14,101 nt of DNA from an uncultured Pseudomonadota bacterium (GTDB taxonomy: Bacteria > Pseudomonadota > Alphaproteobacteria > Rs-D84): positions 1-14,101 of the forward strand of contig CAMVPZ010000010.1 of assembly GCA_947169505.1 (NCBI GenBank), in the 5' to 3' direction. Below, one piece after another: positions 6,469 through 11,779 of this stretch (position 1 is its first letter; every line of letters starts with the position of its first letter). The position numbers and the translations under genes are program-made. The notes under the pieces were generated by a model that saw only the letters and a program-made list of their open reading frames with translations, ran no database searches and had not been told where the DNA came from.

Positions 6469-6882
6469 ATGTTGATGCCAAATAAAACAAAATTTCGCAA
6501 ACAGCACAAAGGTCGTATTCACGGGGTCGCCAAGGGCGGAAGTGAATTGGCTTTTGGGTCGTTTGGATTAAAGGCGATGTCTCCTGAACGTGTGACTGCA
6601 CGTCAGATTGAGGCCGCTCGTCGTGCTATTACTCGTCATATGAGACGTATGGGTAAATTATGGATTCGTATTTTCCCAGACGTTCCAGTGACTGCGAAAC
6701 CGGGTGGTGTTCGTATGGGTAAGGGTAAAGGTGCTGTTGAATACTGGATTTGCCGCGTTAAACCAGGCCGCATCATGTTCGAATTAGATGGTGTTAAACC
6801 AGAAGTCGCATATGAAGCATTTGCTTTGGCTGCCGCAAAATTGCCAGTTAAAACAAAAATCGTAGAACGCAAAGTAAACTAA
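6469..6882 (+). CDS. rplP: 50S ribosomal protein L16 (uL16)
   Basis: L16 helps shape the A-site tRNA binding region of the 50S subunit and joins late in assembly. The 137-residue product starts MLMPNKTKFRKQHKGRIHG, matching the family N-terminus. The first ATG (6469) is chosen over the ATG at 6475 because AAAGG sits 8 bases upstream of the former, and MLMP is the usual family start. Later signatures: GLKAMSPERVTARQIEAARRAITRH in two blocks, RIFPDVPVTAKPGGVRMGKGKG, and KPGRIMFEL. Length is normal. rpmC starts 26 bases downstream. Confidence 0.98.
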   Translation: MLMPNKTKFRKQHKGRIHGVAKGGSELAFGSFGLKAMSPERVTARQIEAARRAITRHMRRMGKLWIRIFPDVPVTAKPGGVRMGKGKGAVEYWICRVKPGRIMFELDGVKPEVAYEAFALAAAKLPVKTKIVERKVN

Positions 6883-6908
6883 TATACAAGTGCAAAAGGT
6901 TAGAAAAA

Positions 6909-7112
6909 ATGGCGGAAAAGAAAGTAAACAAAACAGCCGAAAAAGAAGCTTTGACAAAGGAAGCTTTGCAAAGCAAATTGGTTGATTTGAAAAAAGAACA
7001 AATGAATCAACGCTTTCAACTGGCTGCGGGTCAATTGCCAAAAACACATGTTTTGCGTAAAACTCGCCGTGAAATTGCACGTGTAAAGACTAAGTTGAAT
7101 GCTGTGAAATAA
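6909..7112 (+). CDS. rpmC: 50S ribosomal protein L29 (uL29)
   Basis: L29 is a small two-helix protein at the tunnel exit next to L23. The 67-residue product has the family core LVDLKKEQMNQRFQLAAGQL and a second helix with LRKTRREIARVKTKL. The usual NLRFQ is NQRFQ here. An N-terminal lysine/alanine-rich extension of about 15 residues precedes helix 1. AAAAGG lies just upstream of the ATG. The position between rplP and rpsQ is standard and supports the call for such a short gene. A 68-base gap with a promoter-like sequence separates it from rpsQ. Confidence 0.96.
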   Translation: MAEKKVNKTAEKEALTKEALQSKLVDLKKEQMNQRFQLAAGQLPKTHVLRKTRREIARVKTKLNAVK

Positions 7113-7120
7113 CTAAATCT

Positions 7121-7148
7121 TTGACTTTTGGTTTTTTTAGTGTAAAAT
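7121..7148 (+). promoter_or_regulatory. Candidate internal promoter before rpsQ
   Basis: TTGACT (7121-7126) and TAAAAT (7143-7148) are separated by 16 bases, a good match to a housekeeping sigma-70-type promoter, in the 68-base rpmC-rpsQ gap. The same segment also holds an inverted repeat (CTTTGA-c-TTTT at 7119-7129 against AAAATCAAAG ending at 7153). Start of transcription would fall about 25 bases before rpsQ. AT-rich sequence produces such matches by chance, so this is tentative. Confidence 0.4.
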
Positions 7149-7180
7149 CAAAGGTCGAAAAACAACAAAGGACAAATGTT

Positions 7181-7447
7181 ATGCCAAGACGTATACTGCA
7201 AGGAACTGTGAAAAGTGCGGCGAATGACAAAACTGTCGTAGTAGAAGTTGAACGTCGTTTTCGTCACCCTTTGTATGGTAAGTTCGTAAAGCAGAATAAA
7301 AAATACAAAGCACACGATGAAAACAATGAATATAAAGTTGGTGAAGTCGTTGCAATTGAAGAACATCGCCCTATATCCAAAACAAAAACTGGGGTTGTAA
7401 AGGGTCGTGTTGGGGTCAGCAAAGACACAACTGTTAATGTTGACTAA
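7181..7447 (+). CDS. rpsQ: 30S ribosomal protein S17 (uS17)
   Basis: S17 is a primary 16S rRNA-binding protein of the 30S body. I place the start at ATG 7181 (88 residues) because MPRRILQGTVKSAANDKTVV is the family N-terminus and AAAGGA lies 8 bases upstream; the frame is open back to 7121, but those 20 codons overlap a promoter-like region and match no S17. The core continues with VERRFRHPLYGKFV, KKYKAHDENNEYKVGEVV and EHRPISKTK. Length is normal. It is the last gene of the S10 cluster in E. coli order, and here it is followed by a 105-base gap, the largest so far in the window. Confidence 0.97.
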   Translation: MPRRILQGTVKSAANDKTVVVEVERRFRHPLYGKFVKQNKKYKAHDENNEYKVGEVVAIEEHRPISKTKTGVVKGRVGVSKDTTVNVD

Positions 7448-7456
7448 TAAATTGGT

Positions 7457-7501
7457 GGGTTTTTTGAGGTTTTGAATAATTTTTCAAGACAGTCGAAACC
7501 C
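7457..7501 (+). promoter_or_regulatory. Weak nested inverted repeat in the rpsQ-rplN gap
   Basis: GGGTTTT (7457-7463) can pair with GAAACCC (7495-7501) and, inside it, TTGAA (7472-7476) with TTCAA (7483-7487). The structure is AT-rich with a large internal loop, so it is only marginally convincing. Together with the hairpin at 7511-7534 it makes the 105-base gap a structured leader for rplN, at the point where the spc operon begins in E. coli. Confidence 0.25.
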
Positions 7502-7510
7502 GGTAACAAA

Positions 7511-7534
7511 GCAATGGGGGATTGCCCCGTTTGC
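7511..7534 (+). promoter_or_regulatory. GC-rich hairpin upstream of rplN
   Basis: GCAATGGGG (7511-7519) pairs with CCCCGTTTGC (7525-7534) around a GATTG loop: nine pairs, one G-U, one bulged T. It is one of the few GC-rich stems in an AT-rich background and ends 6 bases before the AAGGA Shine-Dalgarno of rplN. No T run follows, so it is not an obvious terminator; it may set mRNA stability or control rplN translation. Confidence 0.45.
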
Positions 7535-7552
7535 AGGAATAAGGAAAAAGTT

Positions 7553-7927
7553 ATGATACAAAATGAAACAGTTATGACAGTTGCAGATAACTCTGGTGCA
7601 CGTAAAGCCATGTGTATCAAAGTTTTGGGCGGTTCTCATCGTCGTTATGCAACAGTTGGCGATAAAATAGTTGTCGCTATTAAGGATGCTATTCCACGTG
7701 GTAAAGTTCAAAAGGGAACTGTTCAACGTGCTATTATCGTTAGAACAAAATTTCCTGTGAAACGTCCAGATGGTTCAATCATCCGTTTTGATGATAATGC
7801 GGTTGTTTTGATTAACAAAAACAATTTTGAACCAATTGGAACACGTATTTTTGGCCCAATCGCACGTGAAGTTCGTCGTAAATACGATGTTCAAAAAATT
7901 GTGTCTTTGGCACCAGAGGTAATATAA
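7553..7927 (+). CDS. rplN: 50S ribosomal protein L14 (uL14)
   Basis: L14 binds 23S rRNA at the subunit interface, forming bridges to 16S rRNA and the docking site of RsfS. The start is set at ATG 7553 (124 residues): MIQNETVMTVADNSGARK is the family N-terminus and AAGGA is 7 bases upstream. The frame is open back to a TTG at 7472, but that 27-residue extension spans a hairpin and has no family support. Other signatures: MCIKVLGGSHRRYA, GDKIVVAIKDAIPRGKV, VQRAIIVRTK, and the C-terminal FGPIAREVR with KIVSLAPEVI. First gene of the spc cluster. Confidence 0.97.
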   Translation: MIQNETVMTVADNSGARKAMCIKVLGGSHRRYATVGDKIVVAIKDAIPRGKVQKGTVQRAIIVRTKFPVKRPDGSIIRFDDNAVVLINKNNFEPIGTRIFGPIAREVRRKYDVQKIVSLAPEVI

Positions 7928-7954
7928 TACTTTTGACAACAAAAAGGTAGAAAA

Positions 7955-8257
7955 ATGAAAATTAAGAAAGGCGACGAAGTCGTAGTAATTTCGGGAAAAT
8001 ACAAAGGCGTCAAAGGTAAAGTATTACAGGCACGTCCAATGGAATCCCGTGTAGTGGTTGAAGGTGTCAATCGTCATAAATGGCACATCAAACCAACACA
8101 AGAACAACCAGGTCATATCGTTGATCGCGAAGCACCAATCCATGTATCTAATGTTGCATTGGTTGATCCAAAAACAAAAAAAGCAACACGTGCTGGATAC
8201 AAAATGGAAGGCGATAAAAAAGTTCGCATTTCAAAAAAATCTGGGGTTCAAATATAA
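7955..8257 (+). CDS. rplX: 50S ribosomal protein L24 (uL24)
   Basis: L24 initiates 50S assembly and binds the 5' region of 23S rRNA. The 100-residue product opens with the KOW motif (MKIKKGDEVVVISGKYKGVKGKV, seen in two blocks), followed by VVVEGVNRHKWHIKPTQ, QPGHIVDREAPIHVSNVALV, and a basic C-terminus. The ATG follows AAAAAGG at normal spacing. It lies 27 bases after rplN. After its stop, a 20-base hairpin repeat begins at base 7; the same element follows rplF further down. The protein itself is ordinary. Confidence 0.97.
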   Translation: MKIKKGDEVVVISGKYKGVKGKVLQARPMESRVVVEGVNRHKWHIKPTQEQPGHIVDREAPIHVSNVALVDPKTKKATRAGYKMEGDKKVRISKKSGVQI

Positions 8258-8263
8258 AATAAT

Positions 8264-8283
8264 GATTCCGCTGTTACGGAATC
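8264..8283 (+). repeat. CTGTTA-loop hairpin, copy 1 (before rplE)
   Basis: GATTCCG (8264-8270), loop CTGTTA (8271-8276), CGGAATC (8277-8283): a perfect 7-bp stem, extendable by one T-G pair. It starts 6 bases after the rplX stop and ends 21 bases before the rplE start. The 16-base core TTCCG-CTGTTA-CGGAA recurs identically at 10218-10233. The two outer pairs differ between copies but both remain complementary (A-T against T-A, G-C against A-T), which supports a conserved stem rather than chance identity. Confidence 0.7.
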
Positions 8284-8304
8284 GATAACGAAAAGGTAAC
8301 AAAA

Positions 8305-8850
8305 ATGCAAAGCAGATTGCGTGAAATTTATGAAAAAAATGTTGTTCCTGAATTGGTTAAAGAATTTGGGTACAAAAATATGTTCGCAGTTCCAAAATTG
8401 TCCAAAATCGTTTTGAATATGGGCGTTGGTGAAGCGGTGTCTGATAAAAAGAAATTAGACAGTGCTGCGGCTGATTTAACAGCGATTGCGGCACAAAAAT
8501 CAATCATCACACATGCAAAGAAATCTATTGCAACATATCGTTTGCGTGAAGGTCAAGCGATTGGAACCAAGGTGACTTTGCGTGGTAAAAGAATGTATGA
8601 TTTCTTGGACAAATTGATTACTGTGGCTTTGCCACGTGTAAAAGATTTTCGCGGGCTTTCAAAATCTAAATTTGATGGTCGTGGAAATTATGCGTTCGGT
8701 ATCAAAGAACATTTGATATTCCCAGAAATTTCTGTTGACAAGATTGATGCCATCCGTGGTATGGATATCGTCATTGTGACAACAGCAAAAACAGATGATG
8801 AAGCCCGTGCATTGCTGACAAAAATCGGCTTGCCATTGGTTTTGAAATAA
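8305..8850 (+). CDS. rplE: 50S ribosomal protein L5 (uL5)
   Basis: L5 binds 5S rRNA and the P-site tRNA elbow in the central protuberance. The 181-residue product shows MQSRLREIYEKNVVPELV at the N-terminus, VPKLSKIVLNMGVGEAV, QKSIITHAKKSIATYRLREG (in part), the conserved GTKVTLRGKRMYDFLDKLI, ALPRVKDFRGLS, and GIKEHLIFPEI followed by GMDIVIVTTA. Length is standard. The Shine-Dalgarno is AAAAGG. Upstream lies a 47-base gap with the CTGTTA-loop hairpin, also found before rplR. In E. coli the rplX-rplE junction is where S8 represses the spc operon; the hairpin here does not look like the S8 site I know, so any regulation is open. Confidence 0.97.
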   Translation: MQSRLREIYEKNVVPELVKEFGYKNMFAVPKLSKIVLNMGVGEAVSDKKKLDSAAADLTAIAAQKSIITHAKKSIATYRLREGQAIGTKVTLRGKRMYDFLDKLITVALPRVKDFRGLSKSKFDGRGNYAFGIKEHLIFPEISVDKIDAIRGMDIVIVTTAKTDDEARALLTKIGLPLVLK

Positions 8851-8868
8851 AAACGTAAGGAAATAAAA

Positions 8869-9171
8869 ATGGCTAAATTAGCGTTGATAAATAAAAACGA
8901 AGCACGTGCAAAGAAAGTGAAACAATATGCGCATAAACGTGCCGAATTGAAAGCAAAGATGTCTCGTAATGCGACACCAGAAGAACGTATGGATGCTATG
9001 AAAAAATTGGCAAAATTGCCACGTAATGCAAATCCAACACGTTTGCACAACCGTTGTTCTATCACTGGTCGTGCACGTGGATTTTTCCGTATGTTTGGTT
9101 TGTGCCGTCAACAGGTTCGTACCCAGGCATCAGAAGGCAAATTGCCAGGTGTTCGTAAATCGAGCTGGTAA
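8869..9171 (+). CDS. rpsN: 30S ribosomal protein S14 (uS14), zinc-free long form
   Basis: S14 is a late-assembly protein of the 30S head. The 100-residue product is the long form without a zinc ribbon: there is no CxxC pair, and its two cysteines sit in NRCSITGRARG and FGLCRQQVR. The C-terminal signature GKLPGVRKSSW and the segment RNANPTRLHNRC confirm the family. The ATG has TAAGGA upstream and follows rplE by 18 bases. The long form is typical of proteobacteria without zinc-dependent paralogue exchange. A 71-base gap follows with codon-like sequence unlike its surroundings. Confidence 0.97.
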   Translation: MAKLALINKNEARAKKVKQYAHKRAELKAKMSRNATPEERMDAMKKLAKLPRNANPTRLHNRCSITGRARGFFRMFGLCRQQVRTQASEGKLPGVRKSSW

Positions 9172-9242
9172 AATTAACAAGCAAGCTGTGGACAATGCAG
9201 CCCAAGAGCAGGAAGAAATTCTTGCAAACCAAGGAGTAAAAT

Positions 9243-9641
9243 ATGTCATTATCACATCCAATCGGAGATATGATTACCCGCATCCGTAATGGTCAAAGTG
9301 CAGGTAAAGAATTTGTCACCGTTCCAAACAGCAAATTACGTGTTGCAGTTTTGACAGTTTTGAAAGACGAAGGTTTTATTACAGATTTTCGTGAAGAAAA
9401 AATTGATGAAAAACGCACTAATTTGGTTATCGAATTGAAATATGTTAACGGTAATGGTGCAATCCAAGAAATAAAATCAGTTTCTAAACCAGGTCGTCGT
9501 GTATATTCTGGCTGTGCCAAAATGCCACGTGTTTTGAATGGCTTGGGTATTGCAATCGTGTCTACACCAAATGGTGTTATGACTGACCACAAAGCGCGCT
9601 TGATGAATGTCGGCGGTGAAGTATTATGCAAAGTTATCTAA
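9243..9641 (+). CDS. rpsH: 30S ribosomal protein S8 (uS8)
   Basis: S8 is a primary 16S rRNA binder (central domain) and the translational repressor of the spc operon in E. coli. The 132-residue product starts MSLSHPIGDMITRIRNGQ and contains VPNSKLRVAVLTVLKDEGFI, SKPGRRVYSG, the RNA-binding core VLNGLGIAIVSTPNGVMTD, and ends with NVGGEVLCKVI, all standard. AAGGAG lies upstream of the ATG. It overlaps nothing and precedes rplF by 16 bases. A feedback target of S8 would be expected near rplX-rplE if the E. coli mechanism held here, but none is recognised. Confidence 0.98.
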   Translation: MSLSHPIGDMITRIRNGQSAGKEFVTVPNSKLRVAVLTVLKDEGFITDFREEKIDEKRTNLVIELKYVNGNGAIQEIKSVSKPGRRVYSGCAKMPRVLNGLGIAIVSTPNGVMTDHKARLMNVGGEVLCKVI

Positions 9642-9657
9642 TCAAAAGGAAATCGTT

Positions 9658-10209
9658 ATGTCTCGTGCAGGAAAATATCCAGTAGAAATTAAAAATGGCG
9701 TATCGGTTGAATTGACAGATAACGCTGTAGTTGTTAAAGGACCAAAAGGCGAATTGCATGTATCTTTGGCTACAAAGAATGCTCATTTGGTCGATATCAA
9801 GGTAGAAGATGGACATGTTGTTGTCACACCAAAAGATGCAGAAGATAAAACATCTCGTGCTATGTGGGGGACAATGACCAGAAATATCAAATCCGCAGTG
9901 AAAGGTGTTTCAGAAGGTTTTGCAAAACCAATGTATATGAAAGGTGTTGGTTATAAAGCATCTGTCAAAGGAAACATCTTTACATTAAATGTTGGTTTTT
10001 CTCATGATGTTGTTATGGAAATTCCAAATGGTTTGACTGTTACTATGGGTGAAACACCAACAGAATTTACAATTTCTGGTATTGATAAAAATTTGTTGGG
10101 ACAATTTGCTGATAAAATTCATAAAATCCGCAAAGCAGACCCATATAAAGGTAAAGGTATCTTCTATAAAGACGAATATATCCGTCGTAAAGAAGGCAAG
10201 AAGAAATAA
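9658..10209 (+). CDS. rplF: 50S ribosomal protein L6 (uL6)
   Basis: L6 sits near the factor-binding site of the 50S subunit. The start is ATG 9658 (183 residues), with MSRAGKYPVEI as the family N-terminus and AAAAGGA 7 bases upstream; the frame is open back to 9607, but that part overlaps the end of rpsH in another frame. The two duplicated L6 domains are visible (first with VVVKGPKGEL, second with KPMYMKGVGYKASVKGN). The C-terminal block reads RKADPYKGKGIFYKDEYIRR, close to the family KPEPYKGKGI signature. Length is normal. A hairpin repeat starts 6 bases past the stop. Confidence 0.97.
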   Translation: MSRAGKYPVEIKNGVSVELTDNAVVVKGPKGELHVSLATKNAHLVDIKVEDGHVVVTPKDAEDKTSRAMWGTMTRNIKSAVKGVSEGFAKPMYMKGVGYKASVKGNIFTLNVGFSHDVVMEIPNGLTVTMGETPTEFTISGIDKNLLGQFADKIHKIRKADPYKGKGIFYKDEYIRRKEGKKK

Positions 10210-10215
10210 TAAATA

Positions 10216-10235
10216 ATTTCCGCTGTTACGGAAAT
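10216..10235 (+). repeat. CTGTTA-loop hairpin, copy 2 (before rplR)
   Basis: ATTTCCG (10216-10222), loop CTGTTA (10223-10228), CGGAAAT (10229-10235): a perfect 7-bp stem. It starts 6 bases after the rplF stop and ends 20 bases before the rplR start, nearly the same geometry as the copy before rplE. The shared 16-base core is identical; the two outer base pairs differ but stay complementary. No T run follows either copy, so neither looks like a terminator. Confidence 0.7.
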
Positions 10236-10255
10236 ATAAAATAAGGAAAAATAAA

Positions 10256-10612
10256 ATGTTAAGACATTTATCTTCTGATGAAAGACGTACATTGGCAAAT
10301 CGCAGTGCGTTGAAAAGAAAGAATCCTGGCAAAATTCGTTTGTCAGTGTTCCGTTCGGCTCGTCATATTGAAATCCAGGCTATTGATGATGTCAAAGGTC
10401 GCACATTGTGTGCAGCATCTTCAAAAGAAAAAGATTTCAAAGGCAAAGGTTGGAATATCGCTGGGGCTGAAATAGTCGGCAAAATTTTTGCAGAACGTAT
10501 GGCCAAAGCAGGTATCAAAGACAATTATTATTTCGATCGTGGTCGTTATTTATATCATGGTCGTGTAAAGGCTTTGGGCGATTCTATGCGCGCAAACGGA
10601 ATGAAAATTTAA
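10256..10612 (+). CDS. rplR: 50S ribosomal protein L18 (uL18)
   Basis: L18 binds 5S rRNA and helps seat it in the central protuberance together with L5. The 118-residue product has the family pattern: RLSVFRSARHIEIQAIDD, LCAASSKEKD, IAGAEIVGKIFAERMAKAGI, and the C-terminal YFDRGRYLYHGRVKALGDSMR (in part), with the usual basic N-terminus shortened to MLRHLSSDERRTLANRSALKRK. TAAGGA is the Shine-Dalgarno. It is preceded by the same hairpin repeat found before rplE. rpsE follows after 18 bases. Confidence 0.97.
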   Translation: MLRHLSSDERRTLANRSALKRKNPGKIRLSVFRSARHIEIQAIDDVKGRTLCAASSKEKDFKGKGWNIAGAEIVGKIFAERMAKAGIKDNYYFDRGRYLYHGRVKALGDSMRANGMKI

Positions 10613-10630
10613 TATATGGAGCGTAAAACA

Positions 10631-11185
10631 ATGGCACGTTTTGATGATAAAAAATTACAGTCAGATAATTTGGTAGATAAATTGGTTTCTATCAACCGTG
10701 TTTCCAAAACTGTGAAAGGCGGACGTAATATGTCATTTTCTGCATTGGTTGTAGTTGGTGATAAATCTGGTATGGTTGGATTTGGTAAAGGTAAAGCTTT
10801 GGAAGTTCAAGCAGCCGTTCAAAAAGCAACAAAAGCAGCAAAAGCAAAAATGATACGTGTTCCACTTAAAGAAGGTCGTACTTTGCATCACGACAGTGCT
10901 GCAAAATATGGTGCCAGCAAATTGGTTGTTCGCAGTGCTGTTCCAGGTACTGGAATTATTGCTGGTGGTGCGTTGCGTGCAGTTTTCGAATGTTTGGGTG
11001 TCCAAGACGTTGTTGTGAAATCACAAGGTTCTAACAATCCAAACAATATGATTCGTGCTGCATTTTTGGCTTTTGAAAAAATGAATTCTCCAAAAACTGT
11101 GGCTGCACGTCGTGGCAAAACAGTTGCAGAAATCATCGCTGGTCGTGACGGTAAAAAATTAGAAACACCAGCAGAAGCAAAATAA
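10631..11185 (+). CDS. rpsE: 30S ribosomal protein S5 (uS5)
   Basis: S5 lies at the 30S mRNA entry and influences decoding fidelity and spectinomycin binding. Start chosen at ATG 10631 (184 residues), preceded by TGGAG 9 bases upstream; an ATG at 10616 would add five residues but has no Shine-Dalgarno and itself overlaps that TGGAG. Signatures: INRVSKTVKGGRNMSFSALV (21-40, including the spectinomycin loop VKGGR), GMVGFGKGKALEV, PLKEGRTLHHD, GTGIIAGGALRAVFE, SNNPNNMIRAAF, and AARRGKTVAEI. The protein is ordinary. What follows is unusual: no rpmD gene, only a 79-base gap before rplO. Confidence 0.97.
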   Translation: MARFDDKKLQSDNLVDKLVSINRVSKTVKGGRNMSFSALVVVGDKSGMVGFGKGKALEVQAAVQKATKAAKAKMIRVPLKEGRTLHHDSAAKYGASKLVVRSAVPGTGIIAGGALRAVFECLGVQDVVVKSQGSNNPNNMIRAAFLAFEKMNSPKTVAARRGKTVAEIIAGRDGKKLETPAEAK

Positions 11186-11198
11186 TAAATTTAACCGA

Positions 11199-11221
11199 GT
11201 GCATAATCTTGTATTATGTGC
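11199..11221 (+). promoter_or_regulatory. 9-bp hairpin in the rpsE-rplO gap
   Basis: GTGCATAAT (11199-11207), loop CTTGT, ATTATGTGC (11213-11221): nine pairs, two of them G-U. It stands where rpmD would be expected. A second, shorter hairpin GACTAT-AAT-ATAGTC follows at 11228-11242, and a perfect TATAAT at 11231-11236 lies inside that one, so DNA-level (promoter) and RNA-level readings compete. Confidence 0.45.
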
Positions 11222-11236
11222 GAAACAGACTATAAT
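11209..11236 (+). promoter_or_regulatory. Candidate internal promoter before rplO
   Basis: TTGTAT (11209-11214) is followed after 16 bases by a perfect TATAAT (11231-11236). Transcription would begin about 20 bases before the rplO start. The -35 match is only partial and the -10 lies inside a short palindrome, so this is tentative. If real, it would give rplO-secY-rpsM their own start. Confidence 0.35.
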
Positions 11237-11264
11237 ATAGTCATAGGACAAAAAGGAAAAAGAA

Positions 11265-11723
11265 ATGAAATTAAATGCTTTGATGGATAATTTTGGTGCA
11301 CGCAAAGACGTTAAACGTGTTGGTCGTGGTATGGCATCTGGTTATGGTAAAACATCTGGTCGTGGACACAAGGGTCAAAAAGCCCGTTCTGGTTCACGTA
11401 AACAGGCCACGTTCCAAGGTGGACAAATGCCGATTTTACGTCGTTTCCCAAAATTTGGTTTTAATAATCCTTTCCATAAAGAATATGCGACAATCAATTT
11501 GGGCGATATCGAAAAATTTATTGCGTCTGGTAAAATTGATGCAAAAAAAGAAATCAATATCGATACTTTGTTTGACGCAAAAATTTTAAACCGTAAAATG
11601 GATGGTTTGAAAGTTTTGGGCAAAGGCGAAATTAAAACAGCAGTTAACATTGTTGCAACAAAGTGGTCTAAATCAGCCGAAGCGGCAATCGTGAAAGCAG
11701 GTGGAAAAATCCAATCTAAATAA
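11265..11723 (+). CDS. rplO: 50S ribosomal protein L15 (uL15)
   Basis: L15 is a late-assembly 50S protein. The 152-residue product has the glycine/arginine-rich N-terminus KRVGRGMASGYGKTSGRGHK followed by GQKARSGSRKQATFQGGQMP, and the conserved RRFPKFGFNN; the C-terminal globular half shows VLGKGEIKTAVNIVATKWSK. Its start has AAGGA 8 bases upstream. Normally rpmD (L30) lies directly in front; here it is missing. A hairpin followed by four T's lies between rplO and secY. Confidence 0.97.
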   Translation: MKLNALMDNFGARKDVKRVGRGMASGYGKTSGRGHKGQKARSGSRKQATFQGGQMPILRRFPKFGFNNPFHKEYATINLGDIEKFIASGKIDAKKEINIDTLFDAKILNRKMDGLKVLGKGEIKTAVNIVATKWSKSAEAAIVKAGGKIQSK

Positions 11724-11728
11724 TCAAT

Positions 11729-11760
11729 AACACACTCGCCATACAAGGAGGGTGTGTTTT
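11729..11760 (+). promoter_or_regulatory. Hairpin with short T run between rplO and secY (possible attenuator)
   Basis: Left arm 11729-11740 (AACACACTCGCC), loop ATACAA, right arm 11747-11758: 11 of 12 positions pair (one G-U) with one G-A mismatch. The right arm runs into TTTT (11757-11760). The T run is short, so this could be a weak terminator/attenuator that reduces transcription into secY. The 3' side of the loop and right arm carry AAGGAGG (11745-11751), the best Shine-Dalgarno match in the window, yet 28 bases from the secY ATG. Confidence 0.45.
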
Positions 11761-11779
11761 AATCATAAAAGATAAACAC

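Noticed and set aside
7121..7180. Upstream extension of rpsQ by 20 codons
   Set aside because: No S17 similarity, no Shine-Dalgarno, and overlap with a promoter-like region; the ATG at 7181 fits the family start.
7472..7552. In-frame TTG-initiated extension of rplN containing a CPVC motif
   Set aside because: L14 begins at MIQ in all families I know; the CxxC is a by-product of the GC-rich hairpin, and the ATG at 7553 has a proper AAGGA site.
9026..9289. An 87-residue frame overlapping rpsN and rpsH
   Set aside because: It is mostly the shadow of rpsN and rpsH in another frame; only the 71-base gap itself is of slight interest.
8264..10235. Reading the CTGTTA hairpins as intrinsic terminators
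   Set aside because: Neither is followed by a T run, and both lie inside a cluster whose downstream genes must be transcribed.
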